A stretch of DNA of 64,000 nt from Nocardia nova SH22a (lineage in GTDB: Bacteria > Actinomycetota > Actinomycetes > Mycobacteriales > Mycobacteriaceae): positions 2,542,001 through 2,606,000 of the forward strand of contig NZ_CP006850.1 of assembly GCF_000523235.1 (NCBI RefSeq), read 5' to 3'. Positions within the stretch are counted from its first letter, which is position 1. Each line of letters begins with the position of its first letter. The notes under the pieces were generated by a model. It was not told the DNA's origin, searched no databases, and worked only from the letters and a program-made list of their open reading frames with translations. The position numbers were made by a program, and so were the translations under genes. Below, piece after piece: positions 1-7,900 of the stretch.

Positions 1-1029
1 GCCGACCGCGAAGCGGGGGAAGGGTTCGTCGGTCAGCGTCAGCCACCAGGCGCGCTGGGGGAATTTGGACCGCCGGTTGTAGGGCGGCGTGTGGGCCACC
101 AGCAGCCGCAGCTCGCGAACACCGGCCTCGAGCCCGTGCGCGCACCGCACGTGATCGACCCGGGTGGCGAGCGTGACCATCTCGCGCATGCGGGTGCGGG
201 TCTCGGAACCGGTGAAGTAGTTGCGCACCCGGCGGCGCAGATTCACCGCGGTCCCGATGTAGAGGACCTCGTCGGACGGCCCGCGGAACAGGTACACCCC
301 CGGCGCCGCCGGAAGATCGGCGGCCAGTACCCGTTTGGCCCGCCGACGCCGCGTGACCTCCGGCAGATAGTCGACCAGTTCCGGCAGCGTCTGCACCCCC
401 AGATTCCCGACCCGTTCGAACAGCGCGTGCAGCACGTCGACGGTCGCGCGCGCATCGTCGAGGGCGCGGTGGGTGGGCCGGGTGGAGGCGCCGAGCAGTT
501 GCGCCAGCGCCGACAGCCGCACCGTCGGCGCCTCGTCCCGATCGAGGATGCGGCGCGCGAGCTGCACCGTGCACAGGACCGGGAAATCCGGCCATTCGGC
601 ATCGCACTGGAGCGCGGCGGCCTTCAGGAAGGACATGTCGAAGCGGGCATTGTGCGCGACGAGCACCGTGCCGGAAGCGAATTCGAGGAATCCCGGTAGC
701 ACCGCCTCGATCCGGGGAGCCCGCAGCACCATCGCGGTCGTGATGCCCGTGATCTGCACGATCTGCGGCGGGATGGCCCGGCCGGGATCGACGAGTGTGG
801 CGAATTCACCGAGGATTTCGCCGCCGCGCACCTTCACCGCGCCGATCTCGGTGATCGCGTCGGCGCCGGGTTTGGTGCCGGTGGTCTCGAGATCGACCAC
901 GACGAAGGTGATCTCCCGCAGTTCCCGCTCCTCGTCCTCACCGCCGTGACCGGGTAATTCGAGGGCCAGCTGGGCCGATCGCGGTGGAGGAGTGGGCACG
1001 GCGAGCAGCGTAGGCGCGAGGTCCGACAC
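1..1029 (-). CDS. DEDDh 3'-5' exonuclease fused to a GIY-YIG domain (partial, C-terminus off the window)
   Basis: The N-terminal part is a DnaQ-like exonuclease. VVDLETTG carries the first Asp/Glu pair, then [11 protein letters not shown], then THRALDDA with the catalytic His and last Asp. About 200 residues in, [19 protein letters not shown] is a UvrC-type GIY-YIG nuclease start, followed by LRRRVRNYF. The same two-domain arrangement is known from M. tuberculosis Rv2191 (recalled), which also lies beside an NlpC/P60 gene. The role is probably DNA repair or nucleic-acid trimming, but the substrate is unknown. The start is taken as GTG at 1029, with a second in-frame GTG at 999; neither has a strong ribosome-binding site. 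The frame is still open at position 1, so the C-terminus is missing. The gene is divergent from the NlpC/P60 genes. Confidence 0.85.
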   Translation of the reverse strand, partial: MSDLAPTLLAVPTPPPRSAQLALELPGHGGEDEERELREITFVVVDLETTGTKPGADAITEIGAVKVRGGEILGEFATLVDPGRAIPPQIVQITGITTAMVLRAPRIEAVLPGFLEFASGTVLVAHNARFDMSFLKAAALQCDAEWPDFPVLCTVQLARRILDRDEAPTVRLSALAQLLGASTRPTHRALDDARATVDVLHALFERVGNLGVQTLPELVDYLPEVTRRRRAKRVLAADLPAAPGVYLFRGPSDEVLYIGTAVNLRRRVRNYFTGSETRTRMREMVTLATRVDHVRCAHGLEAGVRELRLLVAHTPPYNRRSKFPQRAWWLTLTDEPFPRFAVG

Positions 1030-1537
1030 GATCGCCGGATCGCGGTCTCCGATCCGAAGTCCACGATATGCAAGGTTCGGATTACACGAATATGCGAAAA
1101 CGTGACGAGTAGCACAATCATTCGGAACGGCTATTGAATCGCGCCGTGCGTCGATGGAATTCGGTGTGCGCGGGAGTCGGTCCGCGCCGCCGCCGTCCCG
1201 GTGCAAATATGCGGACTGTTCGGTTGGTTCCTGGTTGTGCGGGCGGGTTGCCACATGCGGTTTCGTGGCATCGGCCCTGGTGGCCATTCGGCGCGGCGCG
1301 CCCGATCGCGTGGCCCGTGACCCGGCGGTATTCGCAGCCGTGGGAATGCTTCGTTATCGTTTTGTGATTCGTGTGAGTTATCTCGCAGCGTTCCGACCGG
1401 GGGCTCGTACTCGATCTCGATTCTCGGGGTCGGGGCTTTACAACACACCGTTATGTTCTCGTAACCTCCTCGAGACCTCGCGGAGTCCGACGCACCACCG
1501 GGTGCGGCGTCGTGAGGCAGATGAGGAGAACCGCATC
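1030..1537. other. Divergent intergenic region between the exonuclease and the first NlpC/P60 gene
   Basis: This 508-bp stretch holds no convincing gene; open frames across it lack good starts and coding character. It should contain the promoters of both divergent genes. The clearest signal is the GTAACC-N5-GAGACC motif at 1461-1477, repeated before the next gene. Nothing else recognisable was seen. Confidence 0.5.
1461..1477 (+). promoter_or_regulatory. Candidate MtrA-type response-regulator site, copy 1
   Basis: GTAACC, a 5-bp spacer and GAGACC, 60 bp before the ATG of the first NlpC/P60 gene. The same motif with the same spacing lies before the second NlpC/P60 gene. MtrA in actinobacteria binds paired GTAAC-like half-sites with short spacing and controls cell-wall hydrolases, so MtrA is a reasonable candidate. 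The assignment is inference. Confidence 0.45.
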
Positions 1538-2083
1538 ATGGCGATCAAGCAACTGGTTGCGGCCGGAGCCGTGGGCGCAGCGACCCTCAGCGTGCTGCTG
1601 CTTCCGACGACCACCGCCACGGCCGCGCCGGTCACCGTACCCGGCGTCGGCACCATCGACGTGCCCGATCAGGTCCTCGGCGCGATCCCGCCGGGCGTGC
1701 AGATCCCGGGCATCGACCTGCCGTCGGCGCCGCAGCAGCAGTCGATCGGCCGGCGCGCCGCCGACGCCGCCCTGTCGAAGGTCGGCGCCCCGTACTCCTA
1801 CGGCGCCGCCGGTCCGAACGCGTTCGACTGCTCGGGCCTGGTGAAGTGGGCCTATCAGCAGGCCGGTCGCGATCTGCCGCGCACCAGCTACGAACAGCTC
1901 GACGCGGGCGCCCCGGTCGCGATGGACGCGCTGCAGCCCGGTGACGTGATCTCCTTCTACGGCGGCAGCCACTCCGGCCTGTACGTGGGTGACGGCAATG
2001 TCGTGCACGCCTCCACCTACGGTCAGCCGGTGAAGGTCGCCCCGATCTCCTCGATGCCGGTCGCGGGCGCTCGCCGCTACTGA
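1538..2083 (+). CDS. Secreted NlpC/P60 peptidoglycan endopeptidase
   Basis: 181 residues. A signal peptide ends near ATAA-AP at about residue 31, then comes a short Pro/Gly-rich linker and a C-terminal NlpC/P60 domain. The catalytic set is visible: Cys98 in DCSGL, His145 in SHSGLYVG and His157 in VVHAS. The family cuts peptide stems of peptidoglycan (D-Glu-mDAP bond), outside the membrane. ATG 1538 is chosen because GAGGAGA lies just upstream and the signal peptide starts there. No coiled coil is present, so unlike the next gene it has no obvious built-in inhibitory segment. It is followed at 2275 by a second, larger NlpC/P60 gene with a matching upstream motif, suggesting duplication or shared control. 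Confidence 0.9.
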   Translation: MAIKQLVAAGAVGAATLSVLLLPTTTATAAPVTVPGVGTIDVPDQVLGAIPPGVQIPGIDLPSAPQQQSIGRRAADAALSKVGAPYSYGAAGPNAFDCSGLVKWAYQQAGRDLPRTSYEQLDAGAPVAMDALQPGDVISFYGGSHSGLYVGDGNVVHASTYGQPVKVAPISSMPVAGARRY

Positions 2084-2215
2084 CGTCTCCGCCCGGATCG
2101 GTGAATTCCCGGCTGTTTCGGTGCATTCCGTGCAGACCGGGCAGCCGATCCGGGCATTTCCGATCGATGGGCGTGATCGTTTCGTGGCCTGCTGGACATG
2201 GGCGGTCGCCGTTCC

Positions 2216-2232
2216 GTAACCTCATCGAGACC
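2216..2232 (+). promoter_or_regulatory. Candidate MtrA-type response-regulator site, copy 2
   Basis: GTAACC, 5 bp, GAGACC, 42 bp before the GTG of the second NlpC/P60 gene. It differs from copy 1 by one base over the 17 bp, and the similarity extends a few bases downstream. Assignment to MtrA is inference from known half-site form and target class. Confidence 0.45.
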
Positions 2233-2274
2233 TTCGCAGTTACCGGGGCCAAATAGAACGGGGCACGGCAGGCC

Positions 2275-3372
2275 GTGACAGCGCACAGAGGCAACGCGCG
2301 ACATGACAACAGAAAAGCCAGACGTCTGGTCGGCAGCTCACTCGCGGTGGGCGCACTGGTACTGGGGTCCGCGGCGATCGGTCCGGCGAGTGCCGATCCG
2401 GCGCCGGCGGAACAGCCGACCAGCGCGGGCGACGCCGTGCAGAAGCTGATCGAACTGTCGCATCAGTCCGAACAGCTCAACCAGCAGGCGCTGGCGGCGC
2501 AGGGCGATCTGGACGCCAAGCAGACGGTCGCCCGGGACGCGGACGCCAAACTCGGCGCCGCGACCCAGGCGGTCGAGGCGGCCAAGGCCGAGGTGCGCAA
2601 ATACCAACCGGCCGTGGACCGTACCGCGATCGCGGCCTATCAGGGCGCGCGGACCAACCGGCTGTTCTCGGTGCTGGTCTCCGATTCCCCGCAGCAGTTG
2701 CTCGATCAGATGTCGACACTGGATGTGCTGTCCGCGCAGACCTCCGATCAGCTGTCGAAGTTCTCCAAGGCCAGTGATTCGGCGACCGCCGCGGAAACCG
2801 CCGCCAAGACCGCCTCCGACGCCGCGCAGGCGGCCGCGAAGAAGGCCGACGAGGTGCGCGCCGACCTCGAGCGCAAACGCGCCGATCTGCAGGGCTCGAT
2901 GGCCGGGGTCATCCAGGCGTGGGGCGCACTGTCGGCGGGGGAGCGGTCCACCCTCGCGGGCTCGCTGTTCCCGCCCGGCTTCGACCGCGACACCCTGTTG
3001 CGCGGCCTGGTCCCCGGCAGCGGAACCAGCGCGCTGGCCGCCGGGCTCACCCGGGTCGGCGATCCGTACGTGTGGGGCGCCACCGGCCCCGATCAGTTCG
3101 ACTGCTCGGGCCTGGTGCAGTGGGCCTTCCACCACGTCGGCATCGATCTGCCGCGCACCAGCCAGGCGCAGGCCACCGTCGGCACCCCCGTCTCGCGGGA
3201 CGAGCTGCAGCCGGGCGATGTCGTGTTCTTCTACTCCGATGCCTCCCATGTCGGCATCTACGCCGGTAATGGCATGATCCTGCATGCCTCCACCTTCGGT
3301 GTGCCGGTGGCCGTGGCCCCGATGGGGAACACCCCCTATCACTCGGCACGGCGTTACTGGATAGGGATGTAA
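2275..3372 (+). CDS. Secreted NlpC/P60 endopeptidase with N-terminal coiled coil (RipC/Rv2190c type)
   Basis: 365 residues. The N-terminus has a basic stretch and hydrophobic core ending near GPASADP (signal peptide). About residues 45-235 are Ala/Gln/Lys-rich and predicted helical coiled coil, resembling the inhibitory or FtsX-interacting segment of RipC-type hydrolases. The C-terminal NlpC/P60 domain has Cys277 in DCSGL, His325 in ASHVGIYAG and His337 in LHAS. It should cleave peptidoglycan stem peptides in the periplasm or cell wall during growth or separation. The start is GTG 2275; no in-frame ATG precedes the signal peptide. Size and neighbours match Rv2190c of M. tuberculosis (recalled). 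Confidence 0.88.
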   Translation: MTAHRGNARHDNRKARRLVGSSLAVGALVLGSAAIGPASADPAPAEQPTSAGDAVQKLIELSHQSEQLNQQALAAQGDLDAKQTVARDADAKLGAATQAVEAAKAEVRKYQPAVDRTAIAAYQGARTNRLFSVLVSDSPQQLLDQMSTLDVLSAQTSDQLSKFSKASDSATAAETAAKTASDAAQAAAKKADEVRADLERKRADLQGSMAGVIQAWGALSAGERSTLAGSLFPPGFDRDTLLRGLVPGSGTSALAAGLTRVGDPYVWGATGPDQFDCSGLVQWAFHHVGIDLPRTSQAQATVGTPVSRDELQPGDVVFFYSDASHVGIYAGNGMILHASTFGVPVAVAPMGNTPYHSARRYWIGM

Positions 3373-3432
3373 TCCGGCCGGCAGAGCCGAATCCGGCGGC
3401 GAGCAATCACATCGATGTGAGGATCGTGTCCT

Positions 3433-4437
3433 ATGAGCGCACTGCCGCGAGTCCGGGAATGGCTCGCCCATCGGGGGCGGTTCGAGTTCGTCGTCACGGT
3501 CGCGCTGGTGATCGCGCTGACCGCCGCCGTGGGCGCCCTGCTGTTGCTGCCGCGCACCGGGCTGCACACGATACCCGCCGCGGCGCCGGCCGCCGGTGCG
3601 CCCGCGGCCCACGCCGACCCGCAGGTGCCCGATCTGCGCCGGATCATGAGTTCGTACGGACCCGTTGTCGCACAACAGGTTTCCGGTGAGGACGGCAGAC
3701 TGTCGGTGGTGCTGGGCCATCCGTATCAGCGCGGCGACATCGACCAGCTCGCCCGCGAGGTGGAGCCCGCGGTCACGGCCGTCTCGCAGGTCTGGGGTCC
3801 GGACTGGGCGCAGGAGGCCGTGGTCACCGTCGCCTCCAGCACCTCCGAATTCGCGGCCCTGACCCACGCCGCCGGGCCGGTGTCGGGTGAGGTCGCCGCC
3901 GCCTCGGTCGCCGATCCCTTCGTGCCGGGCACCCGGCCCACCGGGCAGCACATCGTCTTCGCGGCCGATGCGGGACACCGGCTCGGAACGGACGGCCTGC
4001 GCGAAACCCTCCGTCACGAACTCACCCACATCGCCGCGCGGGCGGCCACCGTGGACGGATCGCCGCAGTGGGTGCTGGAGGGATTCGCCGAATACTGCGG
4101 CCACCGCGGTGATCACGACAGTTTCACCCGGGTCGCGCCCACGGTGACCAGCCGGGCCCGCGCCGGGCAGCTGCCCGCCGCACTGCCCGCCGACGGCGCC
4201 TTCGTCCCGGCGCCCGGCAACGACGCCGCGCTGGCCTACGAACAGGCGTGGTCGGCCAACGCCTTCGTCGCCGACCGGTTCGGGGAGGCGGACCTCGTCG
4301 CGCTCTACCGGCGCCTGGCCACCGGACCGCAGGACGACGCGGCACTGGACCGCGGACTGCGCGACACCCTGGGCATCGGCCGCACCGAATTCGTCACCAC
4401 CTGGCAGGAGTGGATCAAGGCCCGCGTGGCGGCCTGA
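3433..4437 (+). CDS. Membrane-anchored HExxH zinc metallopeptidase-like protein
   Basis: 334 residues. One membrane segment lies at about residues 20-42 (VVTVALVIALTAAVGALLLL), so the rest probably faces outside. Near residue 195 RHELTHIAAR is a canonical HExxH zinc motif, followed by WVLEGFAEY, where the Glu of EGFAEY is the likely third ligand, as in gluzincin (peptidase MA-like) proteins. The C-terminus is helical and ends TTWQEWIKARVAA. It lies between two NlpC/P60 hydrolases and pimB, which suggests an envelope role, but substrate and partners are unknown. The position corresponds roughly to Rv2189c; I am not sure of orthology. The start ATG at 3433 follows a gap of 60 bp from the preceding gene. 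Confidence 0.75.
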   Translation: MSALPRVREWLAHRGRFEFVVTVALVIALTAAVGALLLLPRTGLHTIPAAAPAAGAPAAHADPQVPDLRRIMSSYGPVVAQQVSGEDGRLSVVLGHPYQRGDIDQLAREVEPAVTAVSQVWGPDWAQEAVVTVASSTSEFAALTHAAGPVSGEVAAASVADPFVPGTRPTGQHIVFAADAGHRLGTDGLRETLRHELTHIAARAATVDGSPQWVLEGFAEYCGHRGDHDSFTRVAPTVTSRARAGQLPAALPADGAFVPAPGNDAALAYEQAWSANAFVADRFGEADLVALYRRLATGPQDDAALDRGLRDTLGIGRTEFVTTWQEWIKARVAA

Positions 4438-4462
4438 GACCGCGGGCCCCCACCGGCCCCCA

Positions 4463-4468
4463 TAGACT
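4463..4468 (+). promoter_or_regulatory. -10 element of a leaderless pimB promoter
   Basis: TAGACT ends 8 bases before the ATG of pimB, so transcription would start at or next to the start codon. No ribosome-binding site lies between them. Confidence 0.5.
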
Positions 4469-4476
4469 CTGCACCC

Positions 4477-5643
4477 ATGGCCCGCACGCTGTTGATCACC
4501 AACGACTTTCCGCCTCGGCCGGGTGGGATCCAGTCGTATCTTCATTCGCTGGCGCTGCGGATGCCGCCGGAGGATCTGGTCGTCTACGCCCCGCGCTGGC
4601 GCGGCGACTCCCATCTGCGGTTCGACGCCCAGCAGCCGTTCCAGGTGGTGCGCCATCCCACCACCCTCATGCTGCCGACGCCCCTGGTGCTGCGCCGGGC
4701 CGCGAAACTGCTGCGCGACGAGGGCTGCGACACCGTGTGGTTCGGCGCCGCGGCGCCGCTGGCCCTGATGTCACCCGCCCTGCGGCGGCTGGGCGCCCAC
4801 CGGATCGTGGCCAGTACGCACGGGCACGAGGTGGGCTGGTCGATGCTGCCCGGGGCGCGTCAGGTCCTGCGCGTGATCGGCGACCACACCGATGTGGTCA
4901 CCTACGTCAGCAAATACACCCGCCGCCGGTTCGCCTCGGCCTTCGGGCCGCAGGCGGCGCTGGAATATCTGACCCCCGGCGTCGACAGCACGGTGTTCCG
5001 GCCCGATCCGGCCGCGCGCGCGGAACTGCGCGCGCGCTACGGACTCGGCGATCGGCCCACGGTGCTGTGCCTGTCGCGGCTGGTCCCGCGCAAGGGGCAG
5101 GACGTCCTGATCCTGGCGATGCGCGAAATCCGCAAGCGTGTCGACGGCGCGGTGCTGGTCATCGCGGGCGGCGGGCCCTACGAGGACCGGCTGCGCGGCC
5201 TGGCGGGATCGCTGGACCTCGACGGCGACGTGGTGTTCACCGGCCGGGTGCCCGCCGCGGAACTGGCCGCGCACCACACCATCGCCGATGTGTTCGCGAT
5301 GCCTTCGCGCACGCGCGGGGCGGGCCTGGATGTCGAGGGTCTCGGCATCGTGTACCTGGAAGCGTCGGCGACCGGGGTGCCCGTGGTCGCCGGAAACTCC
5401 GGTGGCGCACCGGAAACCGTACTCGAGGGCCGCACCGGGACGGTCGTCGACGGACGGCTCGACAGTGCCGTCGCCGCGGCCGTCGTCGACATCCTGTCCG
5501 ATCCCGAGGCCGCGGCCCGGATGGGAGCGGCCGGACGGGAGTGGGTGACCGAGCAGTGGTCGTGGGATGCCCGGGGTGCCCGGTTGCGTACTCTGCTCGA
5601 TCCCGCGCTGGGCGCGGTCGGGGCGGGCGGGCCGGTGAACTAG
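4477..5643 (+). CDS. pimB: GDP-mannose-dependent alpha-(1-6)-phosphatidylinositol monomannoside mannosyltransferase
   Basis: 388 residues, a GT4 (GT-B fold) enzyme. The N-terminus LLITNDFPPRPGGIQSY is the GT4 loop. The middle has STHGHEVGW and the acceptor-domain end LTPGVDSTVF. The C-terminal nucleotide-sugar half has SRLVPRKGQDVLI and the EX7E-like region EGLGIVYLEASATGVPVV. This is the pattern of PimB' (Rv2188c), which adds the second mannose to PIM1 on the inner face of the membrane to give Ac1PIM2, the anchor of lipomannan. ATG 4477 is supported by a -10 element immediately upstream. It has its own promoter after the metallopeptidase gene and fits with mptA further along the window. Confidence 0.9.
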   Translation: MARTLLITNDFPPRPGGIQSYLHSLALRMPPEDLVVYAPRWRGDSHLRFDAQQPFQVVRHPTTLMLPTPLVLRRAAKLLRDEGCDTVWFGAAAPLALMSPALRRLGAHRIVASTHGHEVGWSMLPGARQVLRVIGDHTDVVTYVSKYTRRRFASAFGPQAALEYLTPGVDSTVFRPDPAARAELRARYGLGDRPTVLCLSRLVPRKGQDVLILAMREIRKRVDGAVLVIAGGGPYEDRLRGLAGSLDLDGDVVFTGRVPAAELAAHHTIADVFAMPSRTRGAGLDVEGLGIVYLEASATGVPVVAGNSGGAPETVLEGRTGTVVDGRLDSAVAAAVVDILSDPEAAARMGAAGREWVTEQWSWDARGARLRTLLDPALGAVGAGGPVN

Positions 5644-5721
5644 CCGCAACGCGCGAACAGCCTCCTGACGAGCGAGTTCTTCGCGGCGAGACTCCGTTAC
5701 CGCCTCCGGGCTGTGACCCAG

Positions 5722-5727
5722 TAGGCT
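5722..5727 (+). promoter_or_regulatory. -10 element before the MSERSE mini-ORF
   Basis: TAGGCT ends 8 bases before ATG 5736. This spacing matches the other leaderless promoters in the window and suggests that the mini-ORF, not the downstream gene, begins the transcript. Confidence 0.45.
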
Positions 5728-5735
5728 CGGCATCC

Positions 5736-5765
5736 ATGAGCGAGCGCAGCGAGCCCCAGCCGTGA
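5736..5765 (+). CDS. Possible 9-residue leader peptide MSERSEPQP, coupled to the next gene
   Basis: ATG at 5736 follows a -10 element by 8 bases. The frame encodes MSERSEPQP and stops with TGA at 5763-5765, overlapping the GTG start of the SRPBCC gene (GTGA). The same MSERSE-coding sequence occurs twice before sepF in this window. A role as a coupling leader is inference; translation is not shown. Confidence 0.4.
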   Translation: MSERSEPQP

Positions 5766-6145
5766 GCAGCATCCAGGTTGCCGATCAGACCTTCGTCGCC
5801 GCGCCCGGCGCCGCGGTCGCCGAGGTCCTGGCCGATCGGTCCCGGTGGCGGCAGTGGTGGCCCGATCTCACCCTCGAGGTGCGAGAGGATCGGGGCGACA
5901 AGGGAATTCGCTGGTCGGTCGCGGGTCCGCTCACCGGCACCATGGAGGTGTGGCTCGAGCCCTCGCTCGACGGGGTGATCCTGCACTATTTCCTGCACGC
6001 CGAACCGCCCGCGGCGCAGACCCTGCCGCCCCGGACCCTGATGGCGGCCAACCGATCCCGCCGGGTGGCGGGTAAGAAGATGTCGTTCGAGGTGAAAGCA
6101 CGGCTGGAGGCCGGCCGCCCGGCCGGTGTGGCGCCGTCGCGCTAG
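5762..6145 (+). CDS. SRPBCC (START/polyketide cyclase-like) protein, Rv2186c type
   Basis: 127 residues. The pattern APGAAVAEVLADRSRWRQWWPDL at the N-terminus, beta-strand stretches in the middle and a long C-terminal helix (RTLMAANRSRRVAGKKMSF) fits the helix-grip SRPBCC fold, which binds hydrophobic ligands. No catalytic residues can be named. GTG 5762 is chosen because it starts the conserved frame and overlaps the stop of the MSERSE mini-ORF. It is followed by a second SRPBCC gene and an ArsA-like ATPase. The same block of small genes next to pimB is recalled from M. tuberculosis. Function unknown. Confidence 0.75.
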   Translation: MSSIQVADQTFVAAPGAAVAEVLADRSRWRQWWPDLTLEVREDRGDKGIRWSVAGPLTGTMEVWLEPSLDGVILHYFLHAEPPAAQTLPPRTLMAANRSRRVAGKKMSFEVKARLEAGRPAGVAPSR

Positions 6146-6167
6146 GTCGAAAGGAAATCTGTCAGTC

Positions 6168-6605
6168 ATGGCCGACCGGACGCAGAGGTCGATCATCGTC
6201 GATGCCCCCTCGGATCGCGTGATGGCCGTCATCGCCGATCTGGCGTCGTATCCCGAATGGGTCTCGGCGGCACGATCGGTGGACGTACTGGAGACCTTCC
6301 CCGACGGGCGCGCGCGCACCGCGCGGTTCGTGCTGGACGCCGGCGTCGTCAAGGACACCTACGTGCTGTCCTACACCTGGCGCGCGGACGGCCGGGCGGT
6401 GACCTGGAAACTGGTCAGCGGTGAGTTGCAGAAGGCGCAGGACGGCACCTACGAACTCATCGACCAGCCCGACGGCACCACCCAGGTGGTGTACGAGCTG
6501 ACCGTGGATCTCACCATCCCGATGATCGGGATGTTCAAACGCAAAGCCGAGAAGGTGATCACCGATACGGCCCTCAAGGAACTCAAGAAACGGGTCGAAG
6601 GCTGA
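6168..6605 (+). CDS. SRPBCC family protein, Rv2185c (TB16.3) type
   Basis: 145 residues. Starts MADRTQRSIIVDAPSDRVMAVIADLASYPEW, the classic opening of polyketide cyclase/dehydrase-like SRPBCC proteins, and ends with the long helix KRKAEKVITDTALKELKKRVEG. The fold has a hydrophobic pocket; the ligand is not known. ATG 6168 is favoured by AAAGGAAA 8-15 bases upstream; an earlier in-frame GTG would need 14 extra unconserved residues. Size matches TB16.3 (144 residues, recalled). Its stop overlaps the presumed start of the ArsA-like ATPase, so the two are probably co-translated. Confidence 0.85.
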   Translation: MADRTQRSIIVDAPSDRVMAVIADLASYPEWVSAARSVDVLETFPDGRARTARFVLDAGVVKDTYVLSYTWRADGRAVTWKLVSGELQKAQDGTYELIDQPDGTTQVVYELTVDLTIPMIGMFKRKAEKVITDTALKELKKRVEG

Positions 6606-7900
6606 CCCGGGCCGCGCACGGCCGGACAGGCGCCTCGACCCGGCTCGAACTGTTCGTCGGCAAGGGCGGCGTCGGTAAGACGACGCTGGCCTGCGCGGCG
6701 GCGATCGCGGCCGTGCAGGCCGGGCAGCGGGTGCTGGTCGCCTCGATCGATCAGGCCCATTCCCTCGGCGACGCACTGGGCTTCCGGTTCGCGCACGATC
6801 CGGGAACGGTGGCCGGGGTGGTCACCGTCGCACCCGGATTCGATGTCATCGAGATCGATTCCCTTGCGCTGCTGGAGGATCGGTTCCGGGATGTGACGCG
6901 GCTGCTGTCGGGCGCCGACCACGATCACGGCATCGATCTCACCGCCCTCGACCCAGCCGAGCTGACCGGGCTGCCCGGGGTGCAGGAATTGCTGGCGCTC
7001 ACCGAGATCGCCCAGTTCGCCGGTGAGGAGGACTGGGATCTGATCATCGTCGACTGCCCGCCCTCGGCGGACATGCTGCGCATCGTCACCGCGCCCGACA
7101 CCCTGCTGGGTTATCTGGAACGGGTGTGGCCCGCGCACGCCCGGGTGCTCAGCGCCACCGGCGCCGATGTGCGGCGCGCGGTCCTGGCGGCGACGGTGGA
7201 GCGAATCGTCGTGTCGGTCACCGCGATCCGCGATCTGCTGGCCGATCCGCAGCGCACCGGGGCGCGGCTGATCACCGGCGCCGAACGGGTCGCCCTGGCC
7301 GAGTCCACCCGGGTGCGCTCGGCCGCGGCGCTGCTCGGGATGCGGCTGGACGCGGTCGTGGTGAACAAGGTGCTGCCGCCGGTACCCGCGCCGGAGGGAC
7401 CGCCGCATCCGGCGGTGGACTGGTATCTGCAACGCCGCGCCGAACAACTCGAGGTGATCGCCGAGTTGCGCCGCCGCATGCCCGATGTCCCGGTGACCAT
7501 CGCCCATCACAGCGGACCGGAACCGGTCGGCCCGCGGGCGCTGGCCGACCTCGCCCAGGCCCTGCCCGTCCGTGGCAACCCGGCACTCGCGCCGTCAGAC
7601 CCTATGCTGGGCGCGGTGGCGCCGGAATCCGGCGAGACGGCAGGGGAGCCGGAGGTGCGGTGGGAATCGGGCACCGGGCTCGAATCGGTTTTCACGCTGC
7701 GGCTGCGCCTGCCCGTGGTCGACCCGGGCACACTGCGACTGGGACGAGTGGAGGACGATGTGATCGTGGGAGCGGACGGTGTCCGGCGGCGGCTACGCCT
7801 GGCGCCGGTATTGCGGCGATGCACCGTCGAGGGCGCCGAACTCGACGGTGAACAGCTCGTCGTGCGATTCCGGCCCGATCCGGAAGTCTGGCCGCGATGA
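6602..7900 (+). CDS. ArsA/GET3-like ATPase with unusual start (Rv2184c type)
   Basis: About 432 residues if read from 6602. The P-loop GKGGVGKTT is followed by the switch-type stretch ASIDQAHSLGDALG and the Walker B-like IIVDCPPSADMLR. This is the deviant Walker A of ArsA/MinD/GET3 ATPases. The C-terminal part from about residue 350 (TGLESVFTLRLRLPVVDPGTLRLGRVEDDVIV) is a beta-rich domain like that of ArsA/HSP20-type extensions. No ATG, GTG or TTG lies in frame before the P-loop: the first is GTG 6713, which would delete it. CTG 6602, overlapping the preceding stop as CTGA, or CTG 6650 are the options. Client or substrate unknown. The stop overlaps the next gene (ATGA). Confidence 0.75.
   Translation: MTRAAHGRTGASTRLELFVGKGGVGKTTLACAAAIAAVQAGQRVLVASIDQAHSLGDALGFRFAHDPGTVAGVVTVAPGFDVIEIDSLALLEDRFRDVTRLLSGADHDHGIDLTALDPAELTGLPGVQELLALTEIAQFAGEEDWDLIIVDCPPSADMLRIVTAPDTLLGYLERVWPAHARVLSATGADVRRAVLAATVERIVVSVTAIRDLLADPQRTGARLITGAERVALAESTRVRSAAALLGMRLDAVVVNKVLPPVPAPEGPPHPAVDWYLQRRAEQLEVIAELRRRMPDVPVTIAHHSGPEPVGPRALADLAQALPVRGNPALAPSDPMLGAVAPESGETAGEPEVRWESGTGLESVFTLRLRLPVVDPGTLRLGRVEDDVIVGADGVRRRLRLAPVLRRCTVEGAELDGEQLVVRFRPDPEVWPR

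Noticed and set aside
2338..4656. A 772-codon reverse-strand open frame opposite the NlpC/P60 and metallopeptidase genes
   Set aside because: It is the antisense shadow of strongly supported genes in GC-rich DNA; its protein is Gly/Arg/His-rich low complexity with no domain.
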